A stretch of DNA of 64,000 nucleotides, taken from NCBI GenBank assembly GCA_034522055.1, contig JAXHLS010000002.1, positions 3,429,549-3,493,548 on the forward strand, given 5' to 3'. The DNA is from Gammaproteobacteria bacterium. Its GTDB lineage: Bacteria; Pseudomonadota; Gammaproteobacteria; JAABTG01. This document shows positions 40,101 to 47,819 of the stretch, piece by piece (the stretch's first letter is position 1; each line of letters starts with the position of its first letter). The notes beneath the pieces were generated by a model. That model did not search any database and was not told the origin of the DNA. It worked only from the letters and a program-made list of their open reading frames with translations. The translations under genes and the position numbers were made by a program.

Positions 40101-42752
40101 GATCGGCTCATGTTCCAAGCCCCGAGCACGCTCGTTCAGGAGGGCGCCGATGGGGCGATTTTCCTGTTCGGAACGAGGAAGCGCCTCTCCACCCATTCTT
40201 GCTCGTCGTTGAACACACCACCCGGCTACGTGTCAGCATACTTGGCTGCGATCGCCCAACAAGCTGGACTTAATCCGGACACGTACAGGAACGACGTTCT
40301 CGACTTCCTTGCGGCTGCTGGCGTCTTAAACACGGCCCACCACTACCTGAACGCAACAGCGCTATGCCTGGAGGGGCCATCTCAGACCTGCTTTGAGTGC
40401 ACGCAGTGCCGGCGCACCCACATGAACCCTTCGGGCGGCATCTGCTCGGATTGCTCCGCGCCGCTGGGGACGGGCCAACCTACGGCGACCGCTCAGCTAT
40501 CGCCGGACTACTACTCGTACCTCGCAACGCAAGCCGGAAGCATCTTTCGGCTCAACTGCGAGGAGCTTACCGGGCAAACGAACAAGTCGGATGCTCGAAA
40601 ACGGCAACGTCTGTTCCAAGACGTCTGTTTGCCAGCACCGCAAGAGAACCCGCTCGCCGATCCGGTCGATCTCTTGAGCGTGACCACCACAATGGAGGCC
40701 GGCGTCGACATCGGAACTCTTGTTGCGGTGATGATGGCCAACATGCCTCCGATGCGGTTCAACTACCAGCAGCGAGTTGGCCGGGCCGGCCGTCGCGGTT
40801 CGGGTATGTCGGTTGCCTTGACGCTGTGCCGCGGCAGAAGTCACGACGACTACTACTTCCAGCGGCCGCAACGAATCACGTCGGACGCACCGCCACAGCC
40901 GTACGTGGACATGCGGCGCGACAGCATCATCAAGCGCGTGCTGGCAAAAGAGCTCCTTCGCAAGGCATTTGCCGCGCTGAATCTCTTTACCGCTGGGGGA
41001 GGCGAGAGCGTCCACGGTGAATTTGGCCGCGCCGCAAATTGGAATCAACCCGCAACTCAGCCGCCCGCAGGAGCTCCCCCGAATATTACAACCGCCCAAC
41101 TGGTGGATGGCTGGCTGCAGCAGAATCCAACCGAGGTGGCCCGCGTCACCGATGTCTTGCTCTCGTACAGCGATCCCTCACTGCAGGCGAAGCGACAAGA
41201 TCTGATCAACTACTGCATCCAACAGATGGTTGCAGAAGTGACCGCCGCGTCTACCGACCCGAGGTATCCGCAGGACACCCTGAGTGAGCGTTTGGCGAAC
41301 GCCGGTATCCTGCCGATGTTCGGGTTTCCAACACGCACCCGATACCTCTTCCACGATAGGCCCACACGGGCTTATCCGTGGCCCCCCGACGACGTTGTTG
41401 ATCGCGAGCTTGATATCGCGATCAGTCAATTTGCCCCTGGGGCCGAGACGGTAAAGGACGGGCTTATTCACACGGCCGTAGGCGTCGTTGACTACCGCCC
41501 GCAGGGTAACAGCCCAGTGGAAGCTGCCGGCCCCCTCGGACCACCCATTGCGGTCGGCGTGTGCTCTGCCTGCCAGGCGGTGGACGGAAACCAACCACCA
41601 GCGCCGAGTTGCCCGGTGTGCGGTGCCACTGCCCAGCAAGAACCCGGCTATAGGATCACCAACATCTCCCAGCCCGCAGGATTTCGAACCTGGTACGGGC
41701 GCAGCCGTGATTTCGATGGAACATTCGAGTGGACGCCGCGCGCGTCGCGGCCAAAGATGGGCGCTTCTCTCCTCCATGGGACTCATCGAGCAAACTTTGA
41801 GGTCTGGGCAGACCGGGAGACCGTCTATGTCATCAACGACAACGATGGTTGTCTCTTTGACTTCGAGAAACTGGCGCAGGGAGAAACATGGGTTACCAGA
41901 GACTCGCTCGCCAACAACGGTGTGGACAACCCGCCAATTGATTCTGGGGCCGGTGCCGATTCACGTGCGTTGGGCTCGATCAAATCTACCGACGTGATGG
42001 TCCTAGGGATCGCTAACTGGCCTACCGGCATTCGTAAATCGCCCGCAGGTAACGAAGGGCTGGGGGTTCGGGCCGCGCTGTACTCATTTGGCTTTCTTGC
42101 TCGGCGCGCCGCTGCGGACCGCCTCGATGTACATGAGCAAGAGATCAAAGTCGGGCTCAGAGTCCTCCGAGACGCGGTTGGCGACATCATCGGGCAGATT
42201 TTTCTGTCAGACAGTTTGGAGAACGGAGCCGGGTACGCGTCGCTGCTGGGCGACCCGGCTGAGACAGAAGCACTCCTACAATACATCGTTGGTCAGTCCA
42301 GTCCGACGTTTTATCAGTTTCTGGTGGGATCGCAGCACGCAGGCACCGGACCGACGGGGTGTACTACATCGTGCCCGGATTGCCTTCGCGACTTCAGCAA
42401 TCTGCCCTATCACAGTATCCTCGACTGGCGGCTAGGTCTTGATCTCGCGCGGCTCGCACTTGATCCGGCGGCCCCAATCGACTTTTCGGTCGGCTACTGG
42501 CAGGGAGTCGATGTGGCCGCGGCCGGGCCGTACTTCGCCGCACTTCCTCCCGGATGGCAGCAGGTGACATTCGGTGGATTGCAGGCGGGCCGGCGGGGAA
42601 GCCAAGCCGAGATCATCACGCATCCTCTTTGGGACTGCGACCCGAATCGTTATGGGCCCAAGCTCGCCAACGCCTATGCGCAGGCGGGGGCAGCAGGATG
42701 CCAGCAGGTGAGCTTCAAGTCCGTCTTCGAAATACTGAGGCGGCCATTCTGA
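37179..42752 (+). CDS. druE: DruE: giant DEAD/DEAH-box helicase with C-terminal DUF1998
   Basis: 1857 residues from the ATG at 37179 (ATGA overlap with druG). SF2 helicase motifs: Walker A TGTGSGKTE near 120, Ia region YPLNALVEDQ, DELH box (LVVDELHTYRGT) near 334, and motif VI QQRVGRAGRRGSG near 1195. A cysteine-rich DUF1998 region (CTTSCPDCLRDF) lies near 1727, with further CxxC pairs near 590-610, 1130 and 1510. DruE is the one protein common to all Druantia types and is thought to unwind or translocate on invading DNA. Length and order are as expected. No frameshift is seen, so the system appears complete. Confidence 0.9.
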   Translation: MSNPIRFFENLRDMYLRYLDSPFEIRYGDLTAERSQLLDQDGRIYRHPLLEPVPAYRSSNQSFGQAAQSLLGGRWQENEVTGAADFISQGLFSSNLALHQHQRDVFEEVVVNGNDTVVTTGTGSGKTECFLLPVVASIVRESASWTAPGQPPAQWDWWNHFTMQGTRRRWAPRVSQREHETRPAAIRALILYPLNALVEDQLARLREALDGTGARAWLQANRGGNRLYFGRYTGRTPVSGERTSSNTGRLRDELRSIHQDAQAVAGSPAERFFQSMDGAEMWSRWDMQDSPPDILITNYSMLNIMLMRAIESTIFDQTRAWLEESSDRVFHLVVDELHTYRGTPGTEVAYLLRALLDRLGLAPNSDQLRIISSSASLESGTTGLQYLEQFFGRDRNRFRVIGGSSYIVPPNAAAPESLSLHAAALETFGQAIAGSGSGGLPQASTALLGAIGASTPPPGASVEENLNAALEHIQAADALRLGSTINQQIVPMSPQDLAPVLFPGAPPQQAFNAVDGLLTALSHARNPSGLAPLPMRVHLMLRNLQGLWVCTSPACSQVPARAAQCPTGSLHYVPTLTCQCGSRVLELLYCEPCGEVYFGGYRRETDNPNEWYLSPDRPNLEAAPDLSSFDRDYEQYAVFWPAAPGQTPSSAQWTQDGIGRRWRQASFDPADGRVGLGLQPGQVHGYLYFVPSVHGANPPDAPAGREAFPSICPRCDADWRRRDVIKSPIRTQRTGFQKIAQVLSDTLLRDLAEPPLSSNRKLVVFSDSRQDAAKLSAGMRFSHYRDALRQVLVTSLRQQGTGPQAFASQCQGQQLSPQDQAAAVAFSKAHSTDATTLAMGLNQYTASLPCAAYHGMSNQQAAQQIIQRATSGPFRFTQVATEVAECMLAQGMNPAGYTQEVLWTNPQDREGSWRDLHAWPNDARPSAKPQGQLTQPQQAHLQRLQDRSLVELMDIVFASGRRSLESLLLAIPTVDRLMFQAPSTLVQEGADGAIFLFGTRKRLSTHSCSSLNTPPGYVSAYLAAIAQQAGLNPDTYRNDVLDFLAAAGVLNTAHHYLNATALCLEGPSQTCFECTQCRRTHMNPSGGICSDCSAPLGTGQPTATAQLSPDYYSYLATQAGSIFRLNCEELTGQTNKSDARKRQRLFQDVCLPAPQENPLADPVDLLSVTTTMEAGVDIGTLVAVMMANMPPMRFNYQQRVGRAGRRGSGMSVALTLCRGRSHDDYYFQRPQRITSDAPPQPYVDMRRDSIIKRVLAKELLRKAFAALNLFTAGGGESVHGEFGRAANWNQPATQPPAGAPPNITTAQLVDGWLQQNPTEVARVTDVLLSYSDPSLQAKRQDLINYCIQQMVAEVTAASTDPRYPQDTLSERLANAGILPMFGFPTRTRYLFHDRPTRAYPWPPDDVVDRELDIAISQFAPGAETVKDGLIHTAVGVVDYRPQGNSPVEAAGPLGPPIAVGVCSACQAVDGNQPPAPSCPVCGATAQQEPGYRITNISQPAGFRTWYGRSRDFDGTFEWTPRASRPKMGASLLHGTHRANFEVWADRETVYVINDNDGCLFDFEKLAQGETWVTRDSLANNGVDNPPIDSGAGADSRALGSIKSTDVMVLGIANWPTGIRKSPAGNEGLGVRAALYSFGFLARRAAADRLDVHEQEIKVGLRVLRDAVGDIIGQIFLSDSLENGAGYASLLGDPAETEALLQYIVGQSSPTFYQFLVGSQHAGTGPTGCTTSCPDCLRDFSNLPYHSILDWRLGLDLARLALDPAAPIDFSVGYWQGVDVAAAGPYFAALPPGWQQVTFGGLQAGRRGSQAEIITHPLWDCDPNRYGPKLANAYAQAGAAGCQQVSFKSVFEILRRPF

Positions 42753-42855
42753 TCAAGTATATTCCGGTATACTCTGCTTTCTTCGTCACTTAACTGGTAA
42801 GAGTGAAAACGCAGCATTAAAACGTATTACGTATTTCTTAGGAGGTCGTTGGCTA

Positions 42856-43230
42856 ATGACGTATCGAATGTGTGAGATATTGGCTATTAGCATTTTTTTA
42901 GCGCCGATTGGAACCAGAGCAGATGTGTATGGCGAAAATGCAAAAATAATAAAATCAGAACTAAAAGCCTCGTTCGGCACTACGCCTTTTGTCACCTCTT
43001 GGTATAGCGCCATTGAAGAAATCAAGGTTACTGGAACCAATGCTGAAGTGATCACCAATACCGAAAGGGATTCAACACCTCGGCAGACAAAGCGTGCAAT
43101 CTGTATGGCGGCAAGATCTGAAACGATTTTCAACCGAAAGCTGAAAGGTCAAGGTATAAAGGAAGTTTATATTAAGGATAAGAGTGGCACGACAATGGCT
43201 ATCGGTAACCTGGCTGGATGCGCGCCTTGA
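42856..43230 (+). CDS. Small exported protein of unknown function
   Basis: 124 residues with a near-perfect AGGAGGT ribosome site 9 bases before the ATG. The N-terminus is a signal peptide (ILAISIFLAPIGTRAD), so the mature ~100 residues should be periplasmic. They are lysine- and threonine-rich, with one Cys near 85 and one near the end (LAGCAP). The gene is clearly AT-richer than both neighbours, suggesting separate acquisition. I do not recognise the family. Confidence 0.6.
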   Translation: MTYRMCEILAISIFLAPIGTRADVYGENAKIIKSELKASFGTTPFVTSWYSAIEEIKVTGTNAEVITNTERDSTPRQTKRAICMAARSETIFNRKLKGQGIKEVYIKDKSGTTMAIGNLAGCAP

Positions 43231-43383
43231 GAATGGTTGGTTTTAGAAAGGCTCTAGACTCAGACGATTTTCTTACTCGTTGTGCTTACGATAAGTTCGG
43301 CAGGTAGTGGTGTAGGAAACTTCTAAAAATACCGCGCCAAATGTGAGATCATAGGCGGCATCTTGGAACGTTAGGATCTGCCC

Positions 43384-44263
43384 ATGCAGCCCGGCTTTTT
43401 CGATCTGGATAACCGTTATCAGGAACTGGAGAAACTCGGGGACCCATTGCCGACAATCGAGCGGGTAGTCGACTGGGAAAGTTTCCGCCCGATGCTGGAA
43501 AAGATTCACCAGAAGAAGCGCAAGAGCAATGCCGGGCGCAAGCCCTACGATGTCGTGCTGATGTTCAAGGTCCTGGTGCTGCAGCACCTGTACAACCTGG
43601 CCGACGAACAGACCGAATATCAGATCCGGGATCGCTATTCCTTCTGCCGGTTCCTCGGCCTGACGCCGGAAGGTCGGGTTCCGGATGCCCGCACCATCTG
43701 GCTGTTCCGGGAACGGCTCAAAGAGCTGGAACTGGTGGAAACGCTCTTCGCACAGCTGTCCAAGCAGATAGAGGGATCGGGATACATCGCGCGACGGGGC
43801 CAAATCGTGGACGCGAGCATGGTGGCGGCGCCGCGTCAGCGCAATCGCCGGGAAGAGAATGCCCTGGTCAAGGAAGGCAAGACGCCGGAAGCGTGGCAGG
43901 GCCAGCCCGCCAAGCTGCGGCAGAAGGTTGTCGAGGCCCGCTGGACGAAGAAGCACGGGAAGACCTACTACGGCTACAAGAACCACGTGGGCATCGACAA
44001 TATCAAGGCCAACCATTGGCGAGCCAAGGTTCGTGTACGGGTTGAGCATATCTTTGCTACCCAAACTGCGATGGGCGGGATGCTGGTACGCACTATTGGA
44101 TTGGCCCGAGCGGGTGAAGATTGGCATGATGAATATCGTCTATAACATTCGGCGACTGGCCTACCTGGAGACGCGGCGTGCATTGAGCAAGCCCATAGAG
44201 GACATCACAATCTCGGTTCGGCATGGCACGAACGGGAATATCCCGGTATTGCCCTTTCCGTAA
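43384..44263 (+). pseudogene. IS5-family transposase with internal deletion and frameshift
   Basis: The N-terminal ~210 residues are well preserved (NRYQELEKLGDPLPTIERVV, then SNAGRKPYDVVLMFKVLVLQ, then GQIVDASMVAAPRQRN with a catalytic Asp). After YGYKNHVGIDNIK the middle of the catalytic domain is missing. The reading resumes with VRVRVEHIFATQTAMGGM, then shifts frame near 44100 to finish as IGMMNIVYNIRRLAYLETR. The enzyme cannot be functional. It sits between the exported-protein gene and the restriction-enzyme remnant. Confidence 0.85.
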
Positions 44264-44348
44264 TCGCGACATGATATTCGTCCAAGGTGGCGAATGTCCG
44301 TCCTTTAGCCGCGAGATGCAAAAGTAGGGATTAATAGAGGTTCCCATC

Positions 44349-44666
44349 TGTGAAAAGGAGGATCGGATTGCGGCTTGGGCAAAGAACGATCACCTCGGGT
44401 TTCAGGTCCGATATCTCTACCGCGGTTCGTCACGTAACTTTGTCCCCGATTATTTGATCCGTCTCAACAACGGCAAGACTCTCGTGCTCGAGGTGAAGAG
44501 CCAGGACAGCGAGCAGAATCGTGCCAAGCGTGCAGCAATGGAAACCTGGGTGCAGGCGGTCAATGAGCAGGGTGGATTTGGACTGTGGTGTTTTGCCGTT
44601 GTGTTCGATCCGGCGAAGACGCGTGACACGATTGCGGCGCAGTGGGCAGCACTGATACACGAATGA
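44349..44666 (+). pseudogene. C-terminal remnant of a type III restriction endonuclease (Res)
   Basis: The open frame reads AWAKNDHLGFQVRYLYRG, then FVPDYLIRLNNGKTLVLEVK, then EQNRAKRAAMETWVQAVNEQ. The PDYLIRL...LVLEVKSQD part is the PD-(D/E)xK nuclease domain found at the C-terminus of type III Res subunits of the BPTD_3080 kind. The helicase part and any Mod gene are absent, so it is a leftover, probably cut by the adjacent IS5 element. Confidence 0.75.
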
Positions 44667-44733
44667 CGACGCATTGGCGGCTTCGTTTTTCGGACGTTTG
44701 ATGTCGCTGGCGCAAGTTTCCTTCGCACAGCTT

Positions 44734-45285
44734 TCATGAGGTGCCTAGGACATTTTCTCTGGCCCAAGACTGCCAATCAAATTCGTCGGATCCGACAAGT
44801 TCCAGTAAGGCGCGTCTTCCCGGTAGCAGCTGATTGTCGGTGAAGACGATTAGGTTCTCGCATGGCCATCGGGCCGAAGGCACAATTAGACCGTCGCATT
44901 CGAGAAAGGCGACCGCAGTACCGATGGCCTGGCAACGGCTGTAGTCCATCGAAGCGAAGTCCTCGATCGCGACACCCACTTCGGCGAGGTCTGTGCGCAT
45001 CAACCGTAAAGCGGCGTCTGTGCCTACCCGCAATTGATGAATTACGGCTGGTTTCGTGGGAGCAGGGGTCAGCAAACTCCAATGATGGACTAACTCGGCG
45101 ATGGCGCCATCGCGCTCAAGACTCGTGTAGAGAACCGGCGTTTCATCGCGAAACGCCCAGCGTCCGGCATTGCGTGACGGCGCGAGCGGGTCGTGGTTCA
45201 AGCGAGTGGCTCGGTAAGCCTCTCCTTCGAAGGTAATCTGTTCGAACTGACTCAGCTTATCCAGCAGTTTGTCGTCGTGAATCAC
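44734..45285 (-). CDS. RES-domain toxin (NAD-degrading type)
   Basis: 183 residues. RES-family features are in order: YRATRLNHDPLAPSRNAGRW with the conserved Arg, LYTSLERDGAIAELVHHW with conserved Tyr and Glu, and GTAVAFLECDGLIVPSARW near 125-143. RES toxins of type II systems deplete cellular NAD+ and stop growth until the antitoxin neutralises them. The gene lies 17 bp downstream of an Xre/MbcA-like antitoxin gene on the same strand, the usual order. No truncation is visible. Confidence 0.85.
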   Translation of the reverse strand: MIHDDKLLDKLSQFEQITFEGEAYRATRLNHDPLAPSRNAGRWAFRDETPVLYTSLERDGAIAELVHHWSLLTPAPTKPAVIHQLRVGTDAALRLMRTDLAEVGVAIEDFASMDYSRCQAIGTAVAFLECDGLIVPSARWPCENLIVFTDNQLLPGRRALLELVGSDEFDWQSWARENVLGTS

Positions 45286-45302
45286 GTCTCGACATGCCGT
45301 GG

Positions 45303-45647
45303 CTAGAGATACACGCCATCGCGCAGTTGGTCGATGGTCTCTATAACTTGCTGCGTATCACCCGCCTGGATGAGGTCAGCCGGCCGGGCGCCGCCGAGCA
45401 ACTTCTGCGGCGAATACAACCACAGTCGGGCATCCGCGGGTTCATAGAAATCTGAGAGTTCGTCGACGATGTACTCCAACTCCAATAAGGTCCGCTCCGC
45501 GCCCGGCCGGGGGAATGCCTTGCCTTGATTCCAGCGAGAAACCGTTTCGGGCCGCAGGCCCAGCAGATTGGCGACATCGACAGACTGCATCGCGCCTTTC
45601 GTCCTGATGGCGTCTAGTTTTCGTGAAATCGCATTGTTCGCGGTCAT
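45303..45647 (-). CDS. MbcA/ParS/Xre-type antitoxin of the RES toxin
   Basis: 114 residues. A helix-turn-helix (AMQSVDVANLLGLRPETVSR) occupies residues ~19-40, and the C-terminal part (DARLWLYSPQKLLGGARPAD) is the MbcA/ParS toxin-binding domain typical of partners of RES toxins. It should bind and block the toxin and repress its own promoter. It is the first gene of the two-gene operon and its upstream gap of about 30 bp separates it from the unknown 45679 gene, which runs the same way. Confidence 0.85.
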   Translation of the reverse strand: MTANNAISRKLDAIRTKGAMQSVDVANLLGLRPETVSRWNQGKAFPRPGAERTLLELEYIVDELSDFYEPADARLWLYSPQKLLGGARPADLIQAGDTQQVIETIDQLRDGVYL

Positions 45648-45678
45648 GGTGTTGGTTGTCTTGAAGTGATCAAAAAAG

Positions 45679-46959
45679 TTAGCCCGTCATCGCCAGTGTT
45701 TTCGGGTGCTTGGCGAAACTCACTGGCGGGTGCTTCGCAGCCTGGTTGCCCAGCGTGATGCGCATCGCATCCAGACGCTTGCGATGCTTTGCCGCCTTGG
45801 CGCGCATACTGTCGTCCGACCAAGACACAGCGGTCGCGGCGACGGCAGCGTCGGTTGCGGGACGCAGGTGTTTGTCGAGAAAACGTTGTGGGCGCAATGA
45901 CTCGGGTATCTGGCTGAGCCCTGATACTTCTTTGATCCGTTGCACCATGAAATGCCTTGCCGGGTTACCGAGCATGTCGTCGATACCGCGGGCACAGCAA
46001 TGCTTGTCCCGACAACCAAACATAGCCTTGTTGCGTGGCGAAGAACGCACGAGCTCCTCGGCGAGCGTTGGCTTCAACATCAGATCCAAGGCCGGGACAT
46101 AGACTTTCCGCGAGGGGGTGAACGGGGCGCCGTTGCTCGTGCGGCGATAACGTCCGTGATCGAACCGTTCACCCATAGTGATCCCATGGGACAGTCCGCC
46201 AACCGCGCCGAAGGCGAGCAGAGAGAGGCCGAATAAACCACCGATCTGGTCCGCAACCACTGGCAAGCCCAACGCATGAAAATCCGCGGCGGCGGCGATG
46301 TAGGTCTTGACTGCGGCTGGCGTGCCGGCGCTGGCACTGATTCCGCCCACACGCAACCAGATGGCATCGACGTTCACCGGTCGCAGTGCATCGATAATTG
46401 CGTGGCGCTGCGAACGGTCACGAAGAACACTGTATGGCAGGATCAAGGGGTAGATGATCGAGACCTGACCATTGGTTTTGCGGTCGAGGTGTGCTTTCAG
46501 CAACTGTGCGGATTGGGTGTCAATGTCGAGCCAGCCATCTTCGGTCGACTCGATGAGGTGGGTTGGCGCCAGCACTTGGGTGTAACCGCCTTCCACCGCG
46601 AAATCACCCAACGCGCCGATCAAGTGTTGTCCGGCGTGTCCGCGAAAGTCATCGGCACGATGCTGCCCACCCGTTCCCCACGGCAACTTATTCTGCGCGT
46701 CGGTAAAACCGCCCGGCGTTGCCATCTCCATTGTCTTGGGGTCGAGAATGACGTGAATTCGATGCTCCACCGCTTGCGTCCGTAGCTCCTTGTGACGATC
46801 AGCATGGGTGGCATCGACGACGATCCCGGTACACGAGCCGTCTCCCGCCGCAATCAGCTCAGAAAGCACTCGGTGATCATTGCGACCGGCACGAAAGTAC
46901 AGGCCGAGTGGAGACGGAGCGGGGCGGACAGCGCGTGGAAACTTGGCAACATTCGACAT
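45679..46959 (-). CDS. Unknown 426-residue protein, possibly TIM-barrel
   Basis: Alternating hydrophobic strands and helices, such as GIVVDATHADRHKELR, YTQVLAPTHLIES, VDAIWLRVGGISASAG and HALGLPVVADQIGGLFGL, suggest a (beta/alpha)-barrel. A cysteine cluster near residue 318 (MFGCRDKHCCARG) followed by HF 15 residues later could bind a metal. This loosely recalls queuine tRNA-ribosyltransferase-type enzymes, but I cannot confirm the relation. It lies between the RES/Xre pair and the regulator/integrase genes. Downstream spacing of about 30 bp to the antitoxin gene allows co-transcription. Confidence 0.5.
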   Translation of the reverse strand: MSNVAKFPRAVRPAPSPLGLYFRAGRNDHRVLSELIAAGDGSCTGIVVDATHADRHKELRTQAVEHRIHVILDPKTMEMATPGGFTDAQNKLPWGTGGQHRADDFRGHAGQHLIGALGDFAVEGGYTQVLAPTHLIESTEDGWLDIDTQSAQLLKAHLDRKTNGQVSIIYPLILPYSVLRDRSQRHAIIDALRPVNVDAIWLRVGGISASAGTPAAVKTYIAAAADFHALGLPVVADQIGGLFGLSLLAFGAVGGLSHGITMGERFDHGRYRRTSNGAPFTPSRKVYVPALDLMLKPTLAEELVRSSPRNKAMFGCRDKHCCARGIDDMLGNPARHFMVQRIKEVSGLSQIPESLRPQRFLDKHLRPATDAAVAATAVSWSDDSMRAKAAKHRKRLDAMRITLGNQAAKHPPVSFAKHPKTLAMTG

Positions 46960-47139
46960 GATACGGCCTTTGAATTGACGCAGGAGTTGACATTAACATA
47001 GCGTTTTACATTGCGCAAGTAACGGACATTGAGCCGGATTTGGAAGACGCAGGGTGATCGAATGGTAGGTCGGGGGTCGGCGAAACGGGGTTAAGCCATT
47101 GAAAAAGCGTTTAAAAAGAGTTTTGATCGAAAAATGGCA

Positions 47140-47316
47140 TCAAGTTCGAATGAGTGCCGCGATCGCGACGTCCGCCTCGTCTTCCGGTGTGACATTCTTT
47201 TGGCCGAGCTTTCTCGGCTTGGGCAGTTTCCCGTCCCGGCGCAGGCGCCAGAGGGTCATACTGGAGCATCCGCCGAGTTTCTCGCGCAGCTGTCGGTCGG
47301 TGAGTAGTCGGTGCAT
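47140..47316 (-). CDS. AlpA-type helix-turn-helix regulator / excisionase
   Basis: 58 residues. It starts MHRLLTDRQLREKLGGCSSM and continues with TLWRLRRDGKLPKPRKLGQK, a classic AlpA/MerR-like winged-helix DNA-binding domain. A GGGAGA ribosome site sits 7 bases upstream. AlpA-like proteins regulate or assist excision of P4-type elements, and this one lies near the integrase genes. It is the kind of small gene that automatic calls often miss. Confidence 0.75.
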   Translation of the reverse strand: MHRLLTDRQLREKLGGCSSMTLWRLRRDGKLPKPRKLGQKNVTPEDEADVAIAALIRT

Positions 47317-47430
47317 GGTATGTCTCCCGTCAGAACTTGATATGGACGGGTACGATGCTAGGTCCGTGGCTGTAGGGTGTCGGCAGAAAACCCCGTCAAC
47401 CGGGTGCGCGGTTTTCCGCAGGGCGGGTAA

Positions 47431-47690
47431 TCAGGGGGCTCGGCGAGCCTCGGCGACCTGCTTGAGCAGGTGGCGGCCCCAACGCTCGAGCGCGCGTCGC
47501 CGCTCCTTGCGGTACTCGGCCCGGTTGTAGACACCGGCGCCCCCCCGTTTGGCGGCGCCGGTGACATGGTTGACGATGGCTTCGACGACGTGGGGCCAGA
47601 TCCCGAGGTCGTCGTTCATGCCGGTGACGACGATGCGATGCAGGTCATGCAGCCGCCGATCGGCGACGCCACTGTGAGTATTTCAGCTGT
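47431..47690 (-). pseudogene. C-terminal fragment of a second P4-type integrase
   Basis: The minus strand reads DRRLHDLHRIVVTGMNDDLG, then VVEAIVNHVTGAAKRGGAGV, then YNRAEYRKERRRALERWG. This is the HxLxR-H-Y end of a tyrosine recombinase with the active-site Tyr in VYNRAEY. The N-terminal and core domains are gone. It lies beside a full-length integrase of the same class but clearly different sequence, so two elements have accumulated here. Confidence 0.75.
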
Positions 47691-47819
47691 CGACGAAGCA
47701 TCGACAGCATGGCCGACGGCAGCGGTAAGATGTGTGGCTGTTTGTTCTTCGTTCGGTTCCGCGAGAGTTCCCAGGTCCGGTGATCGAAATCGATCTCCGA
47801 TCACTGCATTCCGGCCACT

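Noticed and set aside
37179-42752. DISARM (DrmA/DrmB) as an alternative identity for the helicase/DUF1998 gene
   Set aside because: In DISARM the helicase and DUF1998 proteins are separate; here they are fused in one 1857-residue protein, as in DruE.
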